A DNA stretch of 39,540 nt from Hyphomicrobiales bacterium (GTDB lineage: Bacteria > Pseudomonadota > Alphaproteobacteria > Rhizobiales > Beijerinckiaceae), in assembly GCA_028290285.1 (NCBI GenBank), contig JAQGKD010000045.1:1-39540 (forward strand). The letters are read 5' to 3'. Within the stretch, counting starts at the first letter, position 1. Each line of letters begins with the position of its first letter. Below, one piece after another: positions 1 through 8,490 of the stretch. Below the pieces are notes generated by a model. It ran no database searches and had not been told where the DNA came from. It saw nothing but the letters and a program-made list of their open reading frames with translations. Made by a program: the position numbers and the translations under genes.

Positions 1-1198
1 AGACGGCCTTTTCCTGGCCGGGGAACTGACGGGCGCGCTCGAGGAGAGCCTGGGTCACTTCGTCGTCCGGCACCTGGACATTGGCTGCCTGGCCGACTTC
101 GGCCAGCACCAGACCCAGGCGCACGCGGCGCTCGGCGATGCGGCGATAATCCGCGCGGGCTGCCTCTTCCGTCGTGCCTTCCTCTTCGAAGGACTTGCCG
201 CCCTGGGCCTGCTCGGTCTCGACCTGCTGCCAGATCCCGGCGAATTCCTGCTCGACCAGGCCCTCGGGGAGTTCGAAGGAATATTTCTTGTCGAGCGCGT
301 CGAGGAGAGCGCGCTTCAGCTTGTCGCGGGAGGCGCGGACGTAGTCGCGCTCCATGTTCGACTTCACGGCGTCCTTGAGCTTCTCGACGCTGTCGAAACC
401 GAAGCCCTTGGCGAAATCCTCGTCCATCGTCACTTCGCCGGGAGCGGAGATCGACTTGACGGTGACGTCGAAGGTGGCTTCGCGGCCGGCGAGGTGCGCG
501 GCCGTGTAGTTCTCGGGGAACGTGACCTTGACCACGCGCTCTTCGCCGGCCTTGGCACCTTCGAGCTGCTCTTCAAAGCCCGGGATGAAGGAGGCGGAGC
601 CGAGAATCACGTCGACGTCGGTGCCTGCGCCGCCCTCGAACAGCTCTTCACCCAGCTTGCCCACGAAATCGATCGTCACCTTGTCGCCGGAAGCTGCGAC
701 TGCGCCCTCTTCCTTCGGGGTGAAGGTGCGGTTCTGGGCGGCCATGCGCTCCAGGGCCGTGTCGACCTCGGCGTCCGGGATCTCGGCCTTGAGACGCTCG
801 ATGGTTACATCGTCGAAGGAGCCGACGTCGAACGTCGGCAGGACCTCGACATTGATGGTGATGGAGAGATCGCCTTCGGCTGCGAGCGCGCGCTCGACCT
901 CCGCCTGATCCTCGGGGAAATTGATCTTGGGCTCGAGCGCGAGCTTGAGCTTGTTGTCTTCGACGATCTTGCGATTGGCATCGTTGATCGCCGTCTGGAG
1001 CACTTCAGCCATCACGCTGCGACCGTAGACGCGCTTGAGGTGAGCCATCGGCACCTTGCCCGGGCGGAAGCCGTTGATGCGGACCTTGTCCTTCATCTCG
1101 ACCAGCTGGCCCTCGAGCCGTTCGGCCAGGTCCTTGGCCGGAATGACTACCTTGAACTCGCGCTTGAGGCCCTGCGACAGGGTTTCGGTCACCTGCAT
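1..1198 (-). CDS. tig: Trigger factor (partial, C-terminus beyond window)
   Basis: Ribosome-associated chaperone and FKBP-type peptidyl-prolyl isomerase that receives nascent chains at the exit tunnel. About 399 residues are visible, starting [10 protein letters not shown]; the stop codon lies left of base 1. The ribosome-docking signature GFRPGKVP is at residues 43-50. The FKBP-like domain follows in the middle ([12 protein letters not shown] ... [11 protein letters not shown]), then the helical C-terminal arms. The ATG at 1198 is preceded by AAGG at 8 nt spacing. tRNA-Leu lies 83 bp upstream on the same strand. Length and motifs are normal for the family apart from the window cut. Confidence 0.97.
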   Translation of the reverse strand, partial: MQVTETLSQGLKREFKVVIPAKDLAERLEGQLVEMKDKVRINGFRPGKVPMAHLKRVYGRSVMAEVLQTAINDANRKIVEDNKLKLALEPKINFPEDQAEVERALAAEGDLSITINVEVLPTFDVGSFDDVTIERLKAEIPDAEVDTALERMAAQNRTFTPKEEGAVAASGDKVTIDFVGKLGEELFEGGAGTDVDVILGSASFIPGFEEQLEGAKAGEERVVKVTFPENYTAAHLAGREATFDVTVKSISAPGEVTMDEDFAKGFGFDSVEKLKDAVKSNMERDYVRASRDKLKRALLDALDKKYSFELPEGLVEQEFAGIWQQVETEQAQGGKSFEEEGTTEEAARADYRRIAERRVRLGLVLAEVGQAANVQVPDDEVTQALLERARQFPGQEKAV

Positions 1199-1281
1199 TT
1201 TATCGCCTTCTTGAATCGATCCGGCTCGGGCGAATGCCCCAGCGCGCGTAACTCTTTCGAATGCCGGTGAGAGCTGAAACC

Positions 1282-1366
1282 TGGTGCGGGCGGAGGGACT
1301 CGAACCCCCACGATTTTCACCACCGGAACCTAAATCCGGCGCGTCTACCAGTTCCGCCACGCCCGC
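1282..1366 (-). tRNA. tRNA-Leu, anticodon UAG
   Basis: Read on the minus strand the gene starts GCGGGCG and ends CGCCCGC-A-CCA, giving a perfect 7-bp acceptor stem with an encoded CCA. The anticodon arm is CCGGA-TTTAGGT-TCCGG, which places TAG at the anticodon, so it reads CUN leucine codons. A long variable arm and the T-arm GGGGGTTCGAGTCCC follow, as expected for an 85-nt class II tRNA. It lies directly upstream of tig. Confidence 0.97.
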
Positions 1367-1421
1367 GAGCGCCCGTTTCCGGGGGACCGCGCCCGGTCGC
1401 CTCACCGCTTCGGGTTGCGCT

Positions 1422-1452
1422 CTATAGCAACGCACAGCGCCGGATGCGACAA
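1422..1452 (-). promoter_or_regulatory. Candidate sigma-70 promoter for tRNA-Leu (and possibly tig)
   Basis: On the minus strand TTGTCG (1452-1447) is followed by CTATAG (1427-1422) with a 19-bp spacer. The -10-like box lies about 55 bp upstream of the tRNA 5' end. The spacer is longer than ideal, so this is a tentative assignment; no other AT-rich box is as good in this GC-rich stretch. Confidence 0.35.
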
Positions 1453-1600
1453 AAAAGTGGGGGACGGGTTTTTAGGCTGGAGAAACTGAGAGCCCTTGCG
1501 CAGAAAACCCTCCAACTTGCCTGGCGCTACGCCCAAGCCGGGAACACGCAGCCTGCCTGGCTCGCCACCCAATTCCATTCTTTCATATTGAGAGCGCCAT

Positions 1601-1915
1601 TTGATCGCCCAGCGAACTTTCCAGATCAAATCGGGAGATGGGACCACACCCCTTGCCATCTCCATCTTCAGCCCGCGTGAGGTCGAAGCCGACCACTGGG
1701 CCTGCGACTACGAAATCGACTGGCCGGAGGGCAAGCGTCGTTTTGCGGGCCATGGGATCGACTCGGTTCAAGCCCTGGTCATCGCCCTGCAGATGATCGG
1801 GACATATCACCGAGCGGGACGCCTGATTTATCCCGGGCTTCCGGGCGGCTTCGGCTTCCCCGTGGCGGGGAACGTGCGGGATCTGCTGGAAGGCGCGGAC
1901 AGAGAGAACTTCTGA
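1601..1915 (+). CDS. Small conserved-looking protein of unknown function (104 aa)
   Basis: A 104-residue soluble protein with no signal peptide or membrane segment. The translation starts at TTG 1601, the first possible start after an in-frame stop at 1589; GAGAG lies about 6 nt upstream. The sequence has features of a compact alpha/beta domain: a basic start (QRTFQI), SIFSPREVEADHWACDYEID, then DSVQALVIALQMIG. It resembles a small alphaproteobacterial hypothetical family that I recall as DUF6968, but I could not check this. The gene is monocistronic and is followed by terminator-like hairpins. No function can be given from sequence. Confidence 0.6.
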   Translation: MIAQRTFQIKSGDGTTPLAISIFSPREVEADHWACDYEIDWPEGKRRFAGHGIDSVQALVIALQMIGTYHRAGRLIYPGLPGGFGFPVAGNVRDLLEGADRENF

Positions 1916-1982
1916 CCACGCGCAGCGCCGCCGCGAAAATAAAAGGCGCCCGGGCCGCCTCCCTGTCGGTCCGGGCGCTTGC

Positions 1983-2021
1983 CCCGCCAGCCCCACTTTC
2001 CGTGGGTTTCCGGCGGGTTTT
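1983..2021 (+). terminator. Nested hairpin terminator after the 104-aa protein gene
   Basis: CCCGCC (1983-1988) pairs with GGCGGG (2012-2017), enclosing an inner stem CCCAC/GTGGG with loop TTTCC, and TTTT follows at 2018-2021. A second GC-rich hairpin, GCGCCCGG (1946-1953) with CCGGGCGC (1971-1978), lies just before it. Together they separate this gene from the convergent dioxygenase gene. Confidence 0.5.
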
Positions 2022-2030
2022 CAGTCTGCG

Positions 2031-2879
2031 TCAGAAGTGCATGGCCTGACCTTCGATGGTCAGGCGGCGCATCAGACGGGGCTCCTCTCGCGGGAAGTCT
2101 TTCCGCGCGTGGATGGAGCACCAATTGTCCCAGACCACGAGGTCGCCGAGCTTCCAGTGATGCTCGTAGACTATGGACGGGTCCTCCGAGATTTCGAACA
2201 ATTGCTCGAGGATCTCTTCGCTTTCGGTGCGGGATAGACCTTCGATGCGAGCGGTCATGAGGCGGCTGACATACAGCGCCTTCCTGCCCGTCGCAGGATG
2301 GGTGATGAAGATCGGCTGTTCGTGATGGCGGATGCGGCTGAGATCGGCCGTCTCCACATCGATGCGCTCGCGCCGCTTGTAGTCGTGCATCTGGAGAACC
2401 TTGCGGCCCTCCAACCGGTCACGCAGCGGTTGCGGGATCATCTCGTAGGCCTTGTACATGTTCGAGAAGCTGGTTTCCCCTCCCCAGGTGGTCAGCTTCA
2501 TCGCATAGAGCAGGGTCGCGCGGTGCGGCTCGGGGTAGTAGCTGGTGTCGTGGTGGAACCACATTTCACCATCCCCGAAGGCGCCGATCGCCTTGCCGTT
2601 CTCCACGATGTTCGTCACCATCATGAAGGGTGTGTCGAAGTCTCCTCCGGGCCCGGGGCCGCTGACCGGCTTTTTCCGAAGGGCTACCTTGCCGAAATAT
2701 TCGGCAGCCCGGAGTTGTTCAGATTCCGACAGGTCCTGCGCGCGAAAGACAATGACGATGTGATCGTCGAAGGCTTTGCGTATCGCGGCGACCGAGTCCG
2801 CATCCAGCGGCTGGCGCAGGTCCAGCCCCAAAATTTCTGCCCCGCAAGCGGGAGAGAGCGGCACGATCGTCAGGGACAT
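2031..2879 (-). CDS. TauD/TfdA-family Fe(II)/2-oxoglutarate dioxygenase
   Basis: Non-heme iron dioxygenase that couples 2-oxoglutarate decarboxylation to hydroxylation of an organic substrate; in this family that often leads to release of sulfite or to ether cleavage. The 282 residues match the family length. The HxD iron motif is H109-x-D111 in HHDTSY, the distal histidine is H257 in CSIHARKD, and the 2-oxoglutarate arginine lies in RRLTI near residue 272. The start MSLTIVPLSP is preceded by GGAGGACAG. It is divergent from the LysR gene at 3030 across 150 bp, so that regulator probably controls it (inference). The substrate cannot be told; there is no taurine or sulfonate transporter beside it. 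Confidence 0.93.
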   Translation of the reverse strand: MSLTIVPLSPACGAEILGLDLRQPLDADSVAAIRKAFDDHIVIVFRAQDLSESEQLRAAEYFGKVALRKKPVSGPGPGGDFDTPFMMVTNIVENGKAIGAFGDGEMWFHHDTSYYPEPHRATLLYAMKLTTWGGETSFSNMYKAYEMIPQPLRDRLEGRKVLQMHDYKRRERIDVETADLSRIRHHEQPIFITHPATGRKALYVSRLMTARIEGLSRTESEEILEQLFEISEDPSIVYEHHWKLGDLVVWDNWCSIHARKDFPREEPRLMRRLTIEGQAMHF

Positions 2880-2961
2880 TTGCTGTCCTCCTTGGGCGTT
2901 TCCTCGGGGCAGAGTGTTAACGGGGCCGTATCGATCCTGAAAGCACGGCCTGCTGACATGA

Positions 2962-2984
2962 TTGATCAGAAATTTTTGACAATC
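2962..2984 (+). promoter_or_regulatory. AT-rich inverted-repeat candidate operator between dioxygenase and LysR genes
   Basis: A 23-bp AT-rich block starting ATTG and ending CAAT contains the palindrome TGATCA and an imperfect inverted repeat (ATTGATCA / TTGACAAT). It lies 46 bp before the LysR start and 83 bp before the divergent dioxygenase start. LysR regulators commonly bind T-N11-A dyads in such divergent gaps. The assignment is by position and symmetry only. Confidence 0.35.
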
Positions 2985-3029
2985 GGCCGCCCGCCGTGCT
3001 CAGAAAAGACCTGCCGCAGGGGGATGGAC

Positions 3030-3932
3030 ATGGACAGGCTGAAGGCGATCGAGACTTTCGTGCGCATTGCCCAGACAGGCAGTCTCTCGAAGGCCGCTCA
3101 GGAGCTTGGCACATCGCGAGCGCTGGCCAGCAGCCACCTCAAGCAGCTCGAGGACCATCTGGGCGCAAGGCTGGTCAACCGCACCACGCGTCAGCTCTCG
3201 CTTACCGAGATCGGTCAGGAATACGTGACATTCTGCCAGGCAACCCTCGCGTCCTTCGAGGAGACCGAATCAGCCATTTCGCGCCGGCGCGACGAGCCTC
3301 GCGGCACGTTGAAGATCCTGGCCTCCATGGCTTTCGGCAACCTGCATCTGGCGCCCGCGATCGCGCGCTTTACGGCTGAACACAGCGACATCAAGGTCTC
3401 GCTGATTCTCACCGACACCAGCTTTTCGCCATTCGAGCTCATCGACCAGGGCTACGACCTCGCGGTGTGGATGCATGCAATCGAGGACATGAGCATCATC
3501 AGCACCAAGCTCGGGGAAGTGCGCTGGCCCGCGCTCGCCACGCCAGCCTATCTCGAATCGCGCCCGCGCCCGGCTCATCCGTCCGATCTCGCGGCGCATA
3601 ATTGCCTGATCCATCGCTCGATTGCGCCCGACGGAATCTGGCGGTTCGAGGGGCCGGAGGGGCGTGTGTCCGTAAGGGTGACAGGATCGCTCCTCACCAA
3701 CAGCGTCTTCGCGCTGCGCGCCGCGATGCTGGAGGGCCTCGGCGTCGCCCTGCTGCCTACCTATTATGTCGCCGACGACATCGCGGCCGGCACTTTCGTC
3801 GAGATTTTTGCGGACTATGAAGCACCGCGCCGGCCGATCTACGTGCTGTATCCGCACGCCCGCTACCTGCCTCTGAAGTCGCGGCTGTTCATCGATTTTC
3901 TCCGGGCCTATGTGCGTGCGCACCGGTGGTGA
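3030..3932 (+). CDS. LysR-family transcriptional regulator
   Basis: A 300-residue LysR regulator. An N-terminal winged helix-turn-helix covers about residues 1-60 (MDRLKAIETFVRIAQTGSLS ... RTTRQLSLTEIG), followed by a periplasmic-binding-like effector domain (from about residue 88 to the end), in the usual domain order. Two ATGs are possible at 3024 and 3030. AGGGGG abuts the first and sits 6 nt before the second, so 3030 is preferred. The open frame extends far upstream over the dioxygenase gene, but that part is antisense. It is divergent from the dioxygenase and likely its activator, by the usual LysR arrangement. The effector is unknown. Confidence 0.93.
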   Translation: MDRLKAIETFVRIAQTGSLSKAAQELGTSRALASSHLKQLEDHLGARLVNRTTRQLSLTEIGQEYVTFCQATLASFEETESAISRRRDEPRGTLKILASMAFGNLHLAPAIARFTAEHSDIKVSLILTDTSFSPFELIDQGYDLAVWMHAIEDMSIISTKLGEVRWPALATPAYLESRPRPAHPSDLAAHNCLIHRSIAPDGIWRFEGPEGRVSVRVTGSLLTNSVFALRAAMLEGLGVALLPTYYVADDIAAGTFVEIFADYEAPRRPIYVLYPHARYLPLKSRLFIDFLRAYVRAHRW

Positions 3933-4050
3933 GGCGCGTAAAGCCCCCAGCCTCTTGGCAGCGGGCGGGCGTGGCCCTAGTTCAGCAAGTGTCGCGCGGT
4001 GAGGCGAATCGTTCCTCTCGCCCCCTGCCCTCTTTGTCCACGGCCTCCCC

Positions 4051-5349
4051 ATGAACCAGACCCGGCGCGTTTTTCTAGGCTCGGTGCTGGCCACGGTGGT
4101 TATTCGTCCTGCGATAGGCGCCGAGCCGCCACGAGTTCTGACCGCGCGCAAGGCGAGGAAGCGTCTCTGGCCGGAGCCCGCCGAGGAAACCGCTGTTCAG
4201 GGATTCGACGGGCTCGTGCCCGGTCCCGTCCTCCGCGTGAAGCTCGGCGAAGAGGTTCGGCTGCGATTCGCCAATGAGCTCGATTCTCCAACTTCGATCC
4301 ATTGGCGCGGCGTGCGCGGGCCAAATGCCATGGATGGTGCGGCGCCGTTGACGCAGGCGCCCGTCGCCAAGGGCGAGACCTTCGAGATCGGTTTTACGCC
4401 GCCGGATGCCGGCCTGTTCCTCTACCACCCGGGCTTTCGTCAGCAGGCGCTCGACCAGATGGCGGCCGGACTGAGTGGCTTGCTCATCGTCGAGGAGCGC
4501 GAGCCGCCGAAGGTGGATCACGATGTCGTCTGCCTGCTGGCCGACTGGACCGGCCCAGAGGGTGCGCCCCCTTTGGTGAGCATCAACGGAGAGCGCGAGC
4601 CCACCGCCGTCGAAATGCCGCCGGGCTCGCGCGTTCGCTTGCGGCTCGCCAACGCGTCGGGACGCCGGATCATGGCTGTGGGCTGCGAGGGCGCGCGCGC
4701 GCAGGTCGCCGCGATCGATGGGCAGCCCTGCGACCTGTTCGAGCCCGTGCGCCAGACCTTGCCGCTGACGCCGGGTGGCCGATTCGACGTATTTTTCGAC
4801 ATGCCTCCGGAGACCGACGCCCATGTCAGCGTCGTGCTGCGCGGCATGACGGGCTCGACCGCGGGCCCCCAGCCGCTTCTGCGCTTCGTGACCAAAGGCG
4901 ATGCACGCGAGGCGCTGCCCGCGATGACCCCCCTGCCCGTGAACAAGCTGCTGCCCGGCAGCATTGGGCTCGAAAAGGCGAAGCGGGTCGATCTCACGAT
5001 CGAGGGCGGCCCAGTCGCTCAGGGAGTCCCGAAGCCGTGGAGCCTGAACGGACAGGCGAGCGAGACCCTGCCCGCGAAACCGGCCTTTTCCGTCAAGCGC
5101 GGGACGCCGGTGAGCCTCGGCTTCCTCAATCGTTCGGGCATCGCCCACCAGATGCATGTCCACGGACACGCCATGCGGCAATTGCATCTGCTGGACGACG
5201 GTTGGGAGCCTTATTGGCGCGATGCGGTGGTGGTGCCCGAGGGGCGCACGGTGCGCGTCGCCTTCGTGGCCGATAATCCCGGCAAATGGCTGATCGAGAG
5301 CGGCTTCGGGACCGCCAGCGGCCCCGCCACCTGGTTCGAGGTGACCTGA
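4051..5349 (+). CDS. Tat-exported multicopper-oxidase-fold protein lacking several copper ligands
   Basis: A 432-residue three-cupredoxin-domain protein with a Tat signal (NQTRRVFLG) predicted to end near residue 24. The family scaffold is clear: IHWRG at 83-87, MDGAAPLTQ, YH at 125-126, HQMHVHGH in the C-terminal domain, and ADNPGKW. Key ligands differ from active oxidases: HWHG reads HWRG, the YHxH pair reads YHPG, and the C-terminal HCHxxxH block carrying the type 1 cysteine is replaced by ESGFG. It probably cannot form a type 1 copper site or a full trinuclear centre and may be structural, as FtsP/SufI is. Its stop abuts the nhaA stop with no gap. Confidence 0.88.
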   Translation: MNQTRRVFLGSVLATVVIRPAIGAEPPRVLTARKARKRLWPEPAEETAVQGFDGLVPGPVLRVKLGEEVRLRFANELDSPTSIHWRGVRGPNAMDGAAPLTQAPVAKGETFEIGFTPPDAGLFLYHPGFRQQALDQMAAGLSGLLIVEEREPPKVDHDVVCLLADWTGPEGAPPLVSINGEREPTAVEMPPGSRVRLRLANASGRRIMAVGCEGARAQVAAIDGQPCDLFEPVRQTLPLTPGGRFDVFFDMPPETDAHVSVVLRGMTGSTAGPQPLLRFVTKGDAREALPAMTPLPVNKLLPGSIGLEKAKRVDLTIEGGPVAQGVPKPWSLNGQASETLPAKPAFSVKRGTPVSLGFLNRSGIAHQMHVHGHAMRQLHLLDDGWEPYWRDAVVVPEGRTVRVAFVADNPGKWLIESGFGTASGPATWFEVT

Positions 5350-6528
5350 TCAGGCCGGGCGCACGCGGGAGGGCGCGAAGCGCAGCATGAGCGCGCCGAA
5401 CAAGGCGGAAAGGCCCGAGCCAACCAGCACGCCTATTTTCACTGCATCCTGCAGGTCGGGCGCGGTGGGAAAGGCGAGCAGGCCGATGAACAGGCTCATG
5501 GTGAAGCCGATTCCGCAGAGCAGCGCCACGCCATAAATCTGGGCCCAATTTGCCCCAGCGGGCCGTCGCACGACGCCGCTGAGCGCGCCGAGCCAGACCG
5601 CGAGGAAGACGCCGACCTGCTTGCCCACGAACAGTCCCGCCGTCGTGCCCAGCGTCGCCGGATGAAGAAGGCTCTCCCATCGCACGCCCGCCAGCGACAC
5701 GCCCGCATTGGCGTAACCGAAGACCGGCAGCACAAGATAGATGATCCAGGGATGCAGCCCGTGCTCGAGGCGGTACAGGGGGCTGCCCTGCAACTTGCCG
5801 CCCGCCTTGCTGCGACTCGGGATGGTCATGGCCAGCAGCACGCCGGCGACAGTGGCGTGAATGCCCGATTTCAGGACCAGCACCCACAGCACGGCGCCCA
5901 GCAGCAAGTAGGGCACGAGTTTCGTCACGCCGAAGCGGTTCAGCCCGACGAGAACCACCAGCACGAGCACCGCCCCCGCCAGCATCCACGGGGACAGGTC
6001 GGCGGTGTAGAAAACTGCAATGATGAGCACGGCGGCGAGATCGTCGAGAATCGCCAGGGCGGTCAGAAAGATCTTCAGGGAGACGGGGACGCGTGAACCC
6101 AGCAGCGCCAACACCCCGAGGGCGAAGGCAATATCGGTCGCGGCGGGCACGGCCCATCCCCGCACTGTCGTGGGATTGCCAAGGTTCACCCACACGTAGA
6201 TCAGCGCGGGAACGACGATGCCTCCCAGCGCAGCTATGCCCGGCAGCGCCCGATCCGACCAGCTCCGCAATTGCCCATGCAGAAGCTCGCGTTTGATTTC
6301 CAGTCCCACGAGAAGAAAGAACAGGGCCATGAGGCCGTCGTTAACCCAGTGAAGCACGCTGAGACCGACGAAATAGGTGCTCAGGAGGCCGAAATAGGCT
6401 TCGCTGCCGGCCGAATTGGCAATTACCAGGGCCGCCGCCGCGCAAAATAACAGGATGATCCCGCCCGAAGCCTCCAGTGCGAGAAAGCTGCGGAACAGTG
6501 AAACGGGGCGGTTCATCAGTGTTTTCAA
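5350..6528 (-). CDS. nhaA: Na+/H+ antiporter NhaA
   Basis: Inner-membrane antiporter that expels Na+ in exchange for protons, controlling pH and salt tolerance. About 392 residues with alternating hydrophobic helices throughout. The N-terminal [13 protein letters not shown], the [14 protein letters not shown] segment and the ion-binding double aspartate in [16 protein letters not shown] are characteristic. Start choice: TTG at 6528 has GGGAG at 8 nt spacing; ATG at 6516 and TTG at 6543 are alternatives with poorer spacing. The gene is convergent with the oxidase-like gene. The sRNA gene lies in its upstream region on the other strand. Confidence 0.95.
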   Translation of the reverse strand: MKTLMNRPVSLFRSFLALEASGGIILLFCAAAALVIANSAGSEAYFGLLSTYFVGLSVLHWVNDGLMALFFLLVGLEIKRELLHGQLRSWSDRALPGIAALGGIVVPALIYVWVNLGNPTTVRGWAVPAATDIAFALGVLALLGSRVPVSLKIFLTALAILDDLAAVLIIAVFYTADLSPWMLAGAVLVLVVLVGLNRFGVTKLVPYLLLGAVLWVLVLKSGIHATVAGVLLAMTIPSRSKAGGKLQGSPLYRLEHGLHPWIIYLVLPVFGYANAGVSLAGVRWESLLHPATLGTTAGLFVGKQVGVFLAVWLGALSGVVRRPAGANWAQIYGVALLCGIGFTMSLFIGLLAFPTAPDLQDAVKIGVLVGSGLSALFGALMLRFAPSRVRPA

Positions 6529-6711
6529 GCCGGGTACTCCCAAATATCCATAAGCTTATGCCCGCGCTGCCGCGCGTGTGGCAAGGCGCTCTGACACAGA
6601 CGCATCAGTTCCAGCGTAAGCCCTGCAAATGACGCATGGCGGCCATGCGATTTTCCCGCTTGCGATTGTGCGGCGCACAATGGAGTATGCCCCTACGACG
6701 TGGCGCCTAGC

Positions 6712-6789
6712 GCGCCTGTCGAGCCCTCCTTGGGCGTTTCCTCCCTAGACTTGGGCCGCTGACGAAAGTCGGCGGCCTCCTTTCTTTTT
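6712..6789 (+). ncRNA. mmgR: alpha-r8 (MmgR / suhB family) trans-acting small RNA, probable
   Basis: The sequence holds a short hairpin GCCC-TCCTT-GGGC (6723-6735), then the unpaired stretch TTTCCTCCCT (6737-6746), then a rho-independent terminator stem GGCCGC (6754-6759) / GCGGCC (6772-6777) followed by a U-rich tract to 6789. This two-hairpin layout with the decamer between them is, from memory, the hallmark of the alpha-r8/MmgR family of Hyphomicrobiales (Rfam suhB), about 77 nt long. The CU-rich decamer is anti-Shine-Dalgarno-like, so base-pairing with mRNAs is expected. The 5' end is inferred from the family length. It ends 12 bp from the nnr stop codon on the opposite strand. Confidence 0.75.
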
Positions 6790-6800
6790 GGGGAGCACTT

Positions 6801-8372
6801 TCACCTCTGGTGCATCATTCCGAATGCCGCTGGCAATGCATCCGGCAGGTCCTCCGCGATCAACCCGCGCCCGACGCTTCGCCCTGCCGCGCCGTGCAGC
6901 CACACGGCTGCGCACGCCGCCTCGTAGGCAGGCATGCCCTGCGCCAGCAATCCGCCGATCATCCCTGCGAGCACGTCGCCTGATCCCGCTGTCGCAAGAT
7001 CGGCCGGCAAGTCCGCTGCGATGGCGGCTCGTCCGTCAGGTGACGCGATCACCGTGTCCGCGCCCTTCAGGACGAGGACTGCGCCAGTGATCCCAGCGAG
7101 CGCGCGGGCAGCTTCCAGCTTCGATTCAAATGTCTCAGGTCCTGCTTCAAGCGCCTGGTAATTCAATTGAAGACTTCTTCGCAAGCCTCTGGAAAGACGA
7201 CTGAATTCCCCGCCATGAGGGGTCAGGACGACCTCTCCCCCATGAGCTTCGATGCGTGCCCCCAAATCCTCGGCCGCCCCGGTGAACAGCGTGATGGCAT
7301 CTGCATCCAGCACGAGGCCGCGACGCCGCGATGGCGCCAGGGCGGCATGCACCAGCTCGCGGGAATCTTCGCCCGTTCCCAGCCCCGGACCGAGAACCAC
7401 CGCGTTTTTCCTCACGTCGTCGAGGAGGCGGACGAGGTCGGACGCCCCGTCGCACCGGCTCAACATGATCGACGTGAGATGCGCGGCATGCTCCGGCAAT
7501 GCTGCAAAAGGCGCGGCGACGGTCACGAGCCCCGCCCCGATCCGCAACGCCCCACGCGCCGACAGACGCGCAGCCCCGGTCTTCCAGGCGGGTCCCGACA
7601 CGACGAGGGCATGGCCGCGCATGTATTTATGGCCCTCCGTAGCAGGCATCGGCAGTTGCGCAGCCCAGAGGGCGGGTCCGTTCAGCGCTGTCCTGGGCGC
7701 GATTTCGGTCAGCACATCGGACGGAATACCGATGTCCACGAGGCGGAGTGCACCGCAAAGCAGCCGTCCCGGCAGGAGAATATGCCCCGGCTTCAGGCGG
7801 AAGAAGGTGACGCTCGCATCCGCTTCGATCGCGACGCCACGCACGCCGCCCGTTGCGCCGTCTACCCCGGAGGGCACATCGACCGCGAGCACGCGATGTC
7901 CTGTCTCGCGCCGCCACTGATTCGTGCGCTCTACCGCCTTCCGCGCCTCGCCATCGAGATCGCGGGCTAGGCCCGCGCCGAACAAGGCGTCGATCACGAG
8001 ATCGTCCTCACCAGGCACGTACTCGGCGAGAGGGTCTGTCAGGCCGGTCCACTGAAGCGCTGCGGTCTTGGCATCGCCCCTGAGATCAGCGACCGCGCCG
8101 AGAAGATAAAGCCGCACCACGAAGCCCCGCGCCTTGAGCAGGCGTGCCGCGACAAACCCGTCGCCGCCGTTGTTGCCGGGTCCGCAGAGCACCGTGACGC
8201 GCGGCGTTGCGCGGCTGTCAGGCAAGGTGAGACGTGCGGCCTCCGCCGCGACCGCCGCCCCAGCCCGCTCCATCAGTTCCATCCCCGGATGACCGGCAGC
8301 GATGGCGAGCGCATCGGCGCGCGCCATTTCGTGGGGATCGAGCAATTGCGTGAAGGCGCGCCAGGACGTCAT
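6801..8372 (-). CDS. nnr: Bifunctional NAD(P)H-hydrate epimerase / ADP-dependent NAD(P)H-hydrate dehydratase
   Basis: Metabolite-repair enzyme that returns damaged NAD(P)H hydrates to NAD(P)H. The 523 residues comprise an N-terminal YjeF_N epimerase domain (about 1-210, [10 protein letters not shown] at 64-73) and a C-terminal ribokinase-like dehydratase domain (about 225-523) with [32 protein letters not shown] and [13 protein letters not shown]. The start at 8372 ([16 protein letters not shown]) fits the family; the open frame reaches to 8492 but that extension is unlike it and overlaps the divergent gene region. In E. coli the same fusion is called Nnr/YjeF. Cytoplasmic and housekeeping. 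Confidence 0.95.
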   Translation of the reverse strand: MTSWRAFTQLLDPHEMARADALAIAAGHPGMELMERAGAAVAAEAARLTLPDSRATPRVTVLCGPGNNGGDGFVAARLLKARGFVVRLYLLGAVADLRGDAKTAALQWTGLTDPLAEYVPGEDDLVIDALFGAGLARDLDGEARKAVERTNQWRRETGHRVLAVDVPSGVDGATGGVRGVAIEADASVTFFRLKPGHILLPGRLLCGALRLVDIGIPSDVLTEIAPRTALNGPALWAAQLPMPATEGHKYMRGHALVVSGPAWKTGAARLSARGALRIGAGLVTVAAPFAALPEHAAHLTSIMLSRCDGASDLVRLLDDVRKNAVVLGPGLGTGEDSRELVHAALAPSRRRGLVLDADAITLFTGAAEDLGARIEAHGGEVVLTPHGGEFSRLSRGLRRSLQLNYQALEAGPETFESKLEAARALAGITGAVLVLKGADTVIASPDGRAAIAADLPADLATAGSGDVLAGMIGGLLAQGMPAYEAACAAVWLHGAAGRSVGRGLIAEDLPDALPAAFGMMHQR

Positions 8373-8490
8373 CCCCCATCGTGGTCCGCCCTCCGTTCGC
8401 ACGCAAGTCCGCGCGCACCGCCCGAAAGGCCAAATTGCCGTCGCCCCTGCCTTGCGCTTATGCTGCATCGCAAACTGGCAGGAGCCGACC

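Noticed and set aside
494..1270. Plus-strand open frame of 258 codons
   Set aside because: Antisense to tig; no ribosome site and no family resemblance.
2298..3023. N-terminal extension of the LysR gene
   Set aside because: Antisense to the dioxygenase; the LysR domain starts at MDRLKAIETF.
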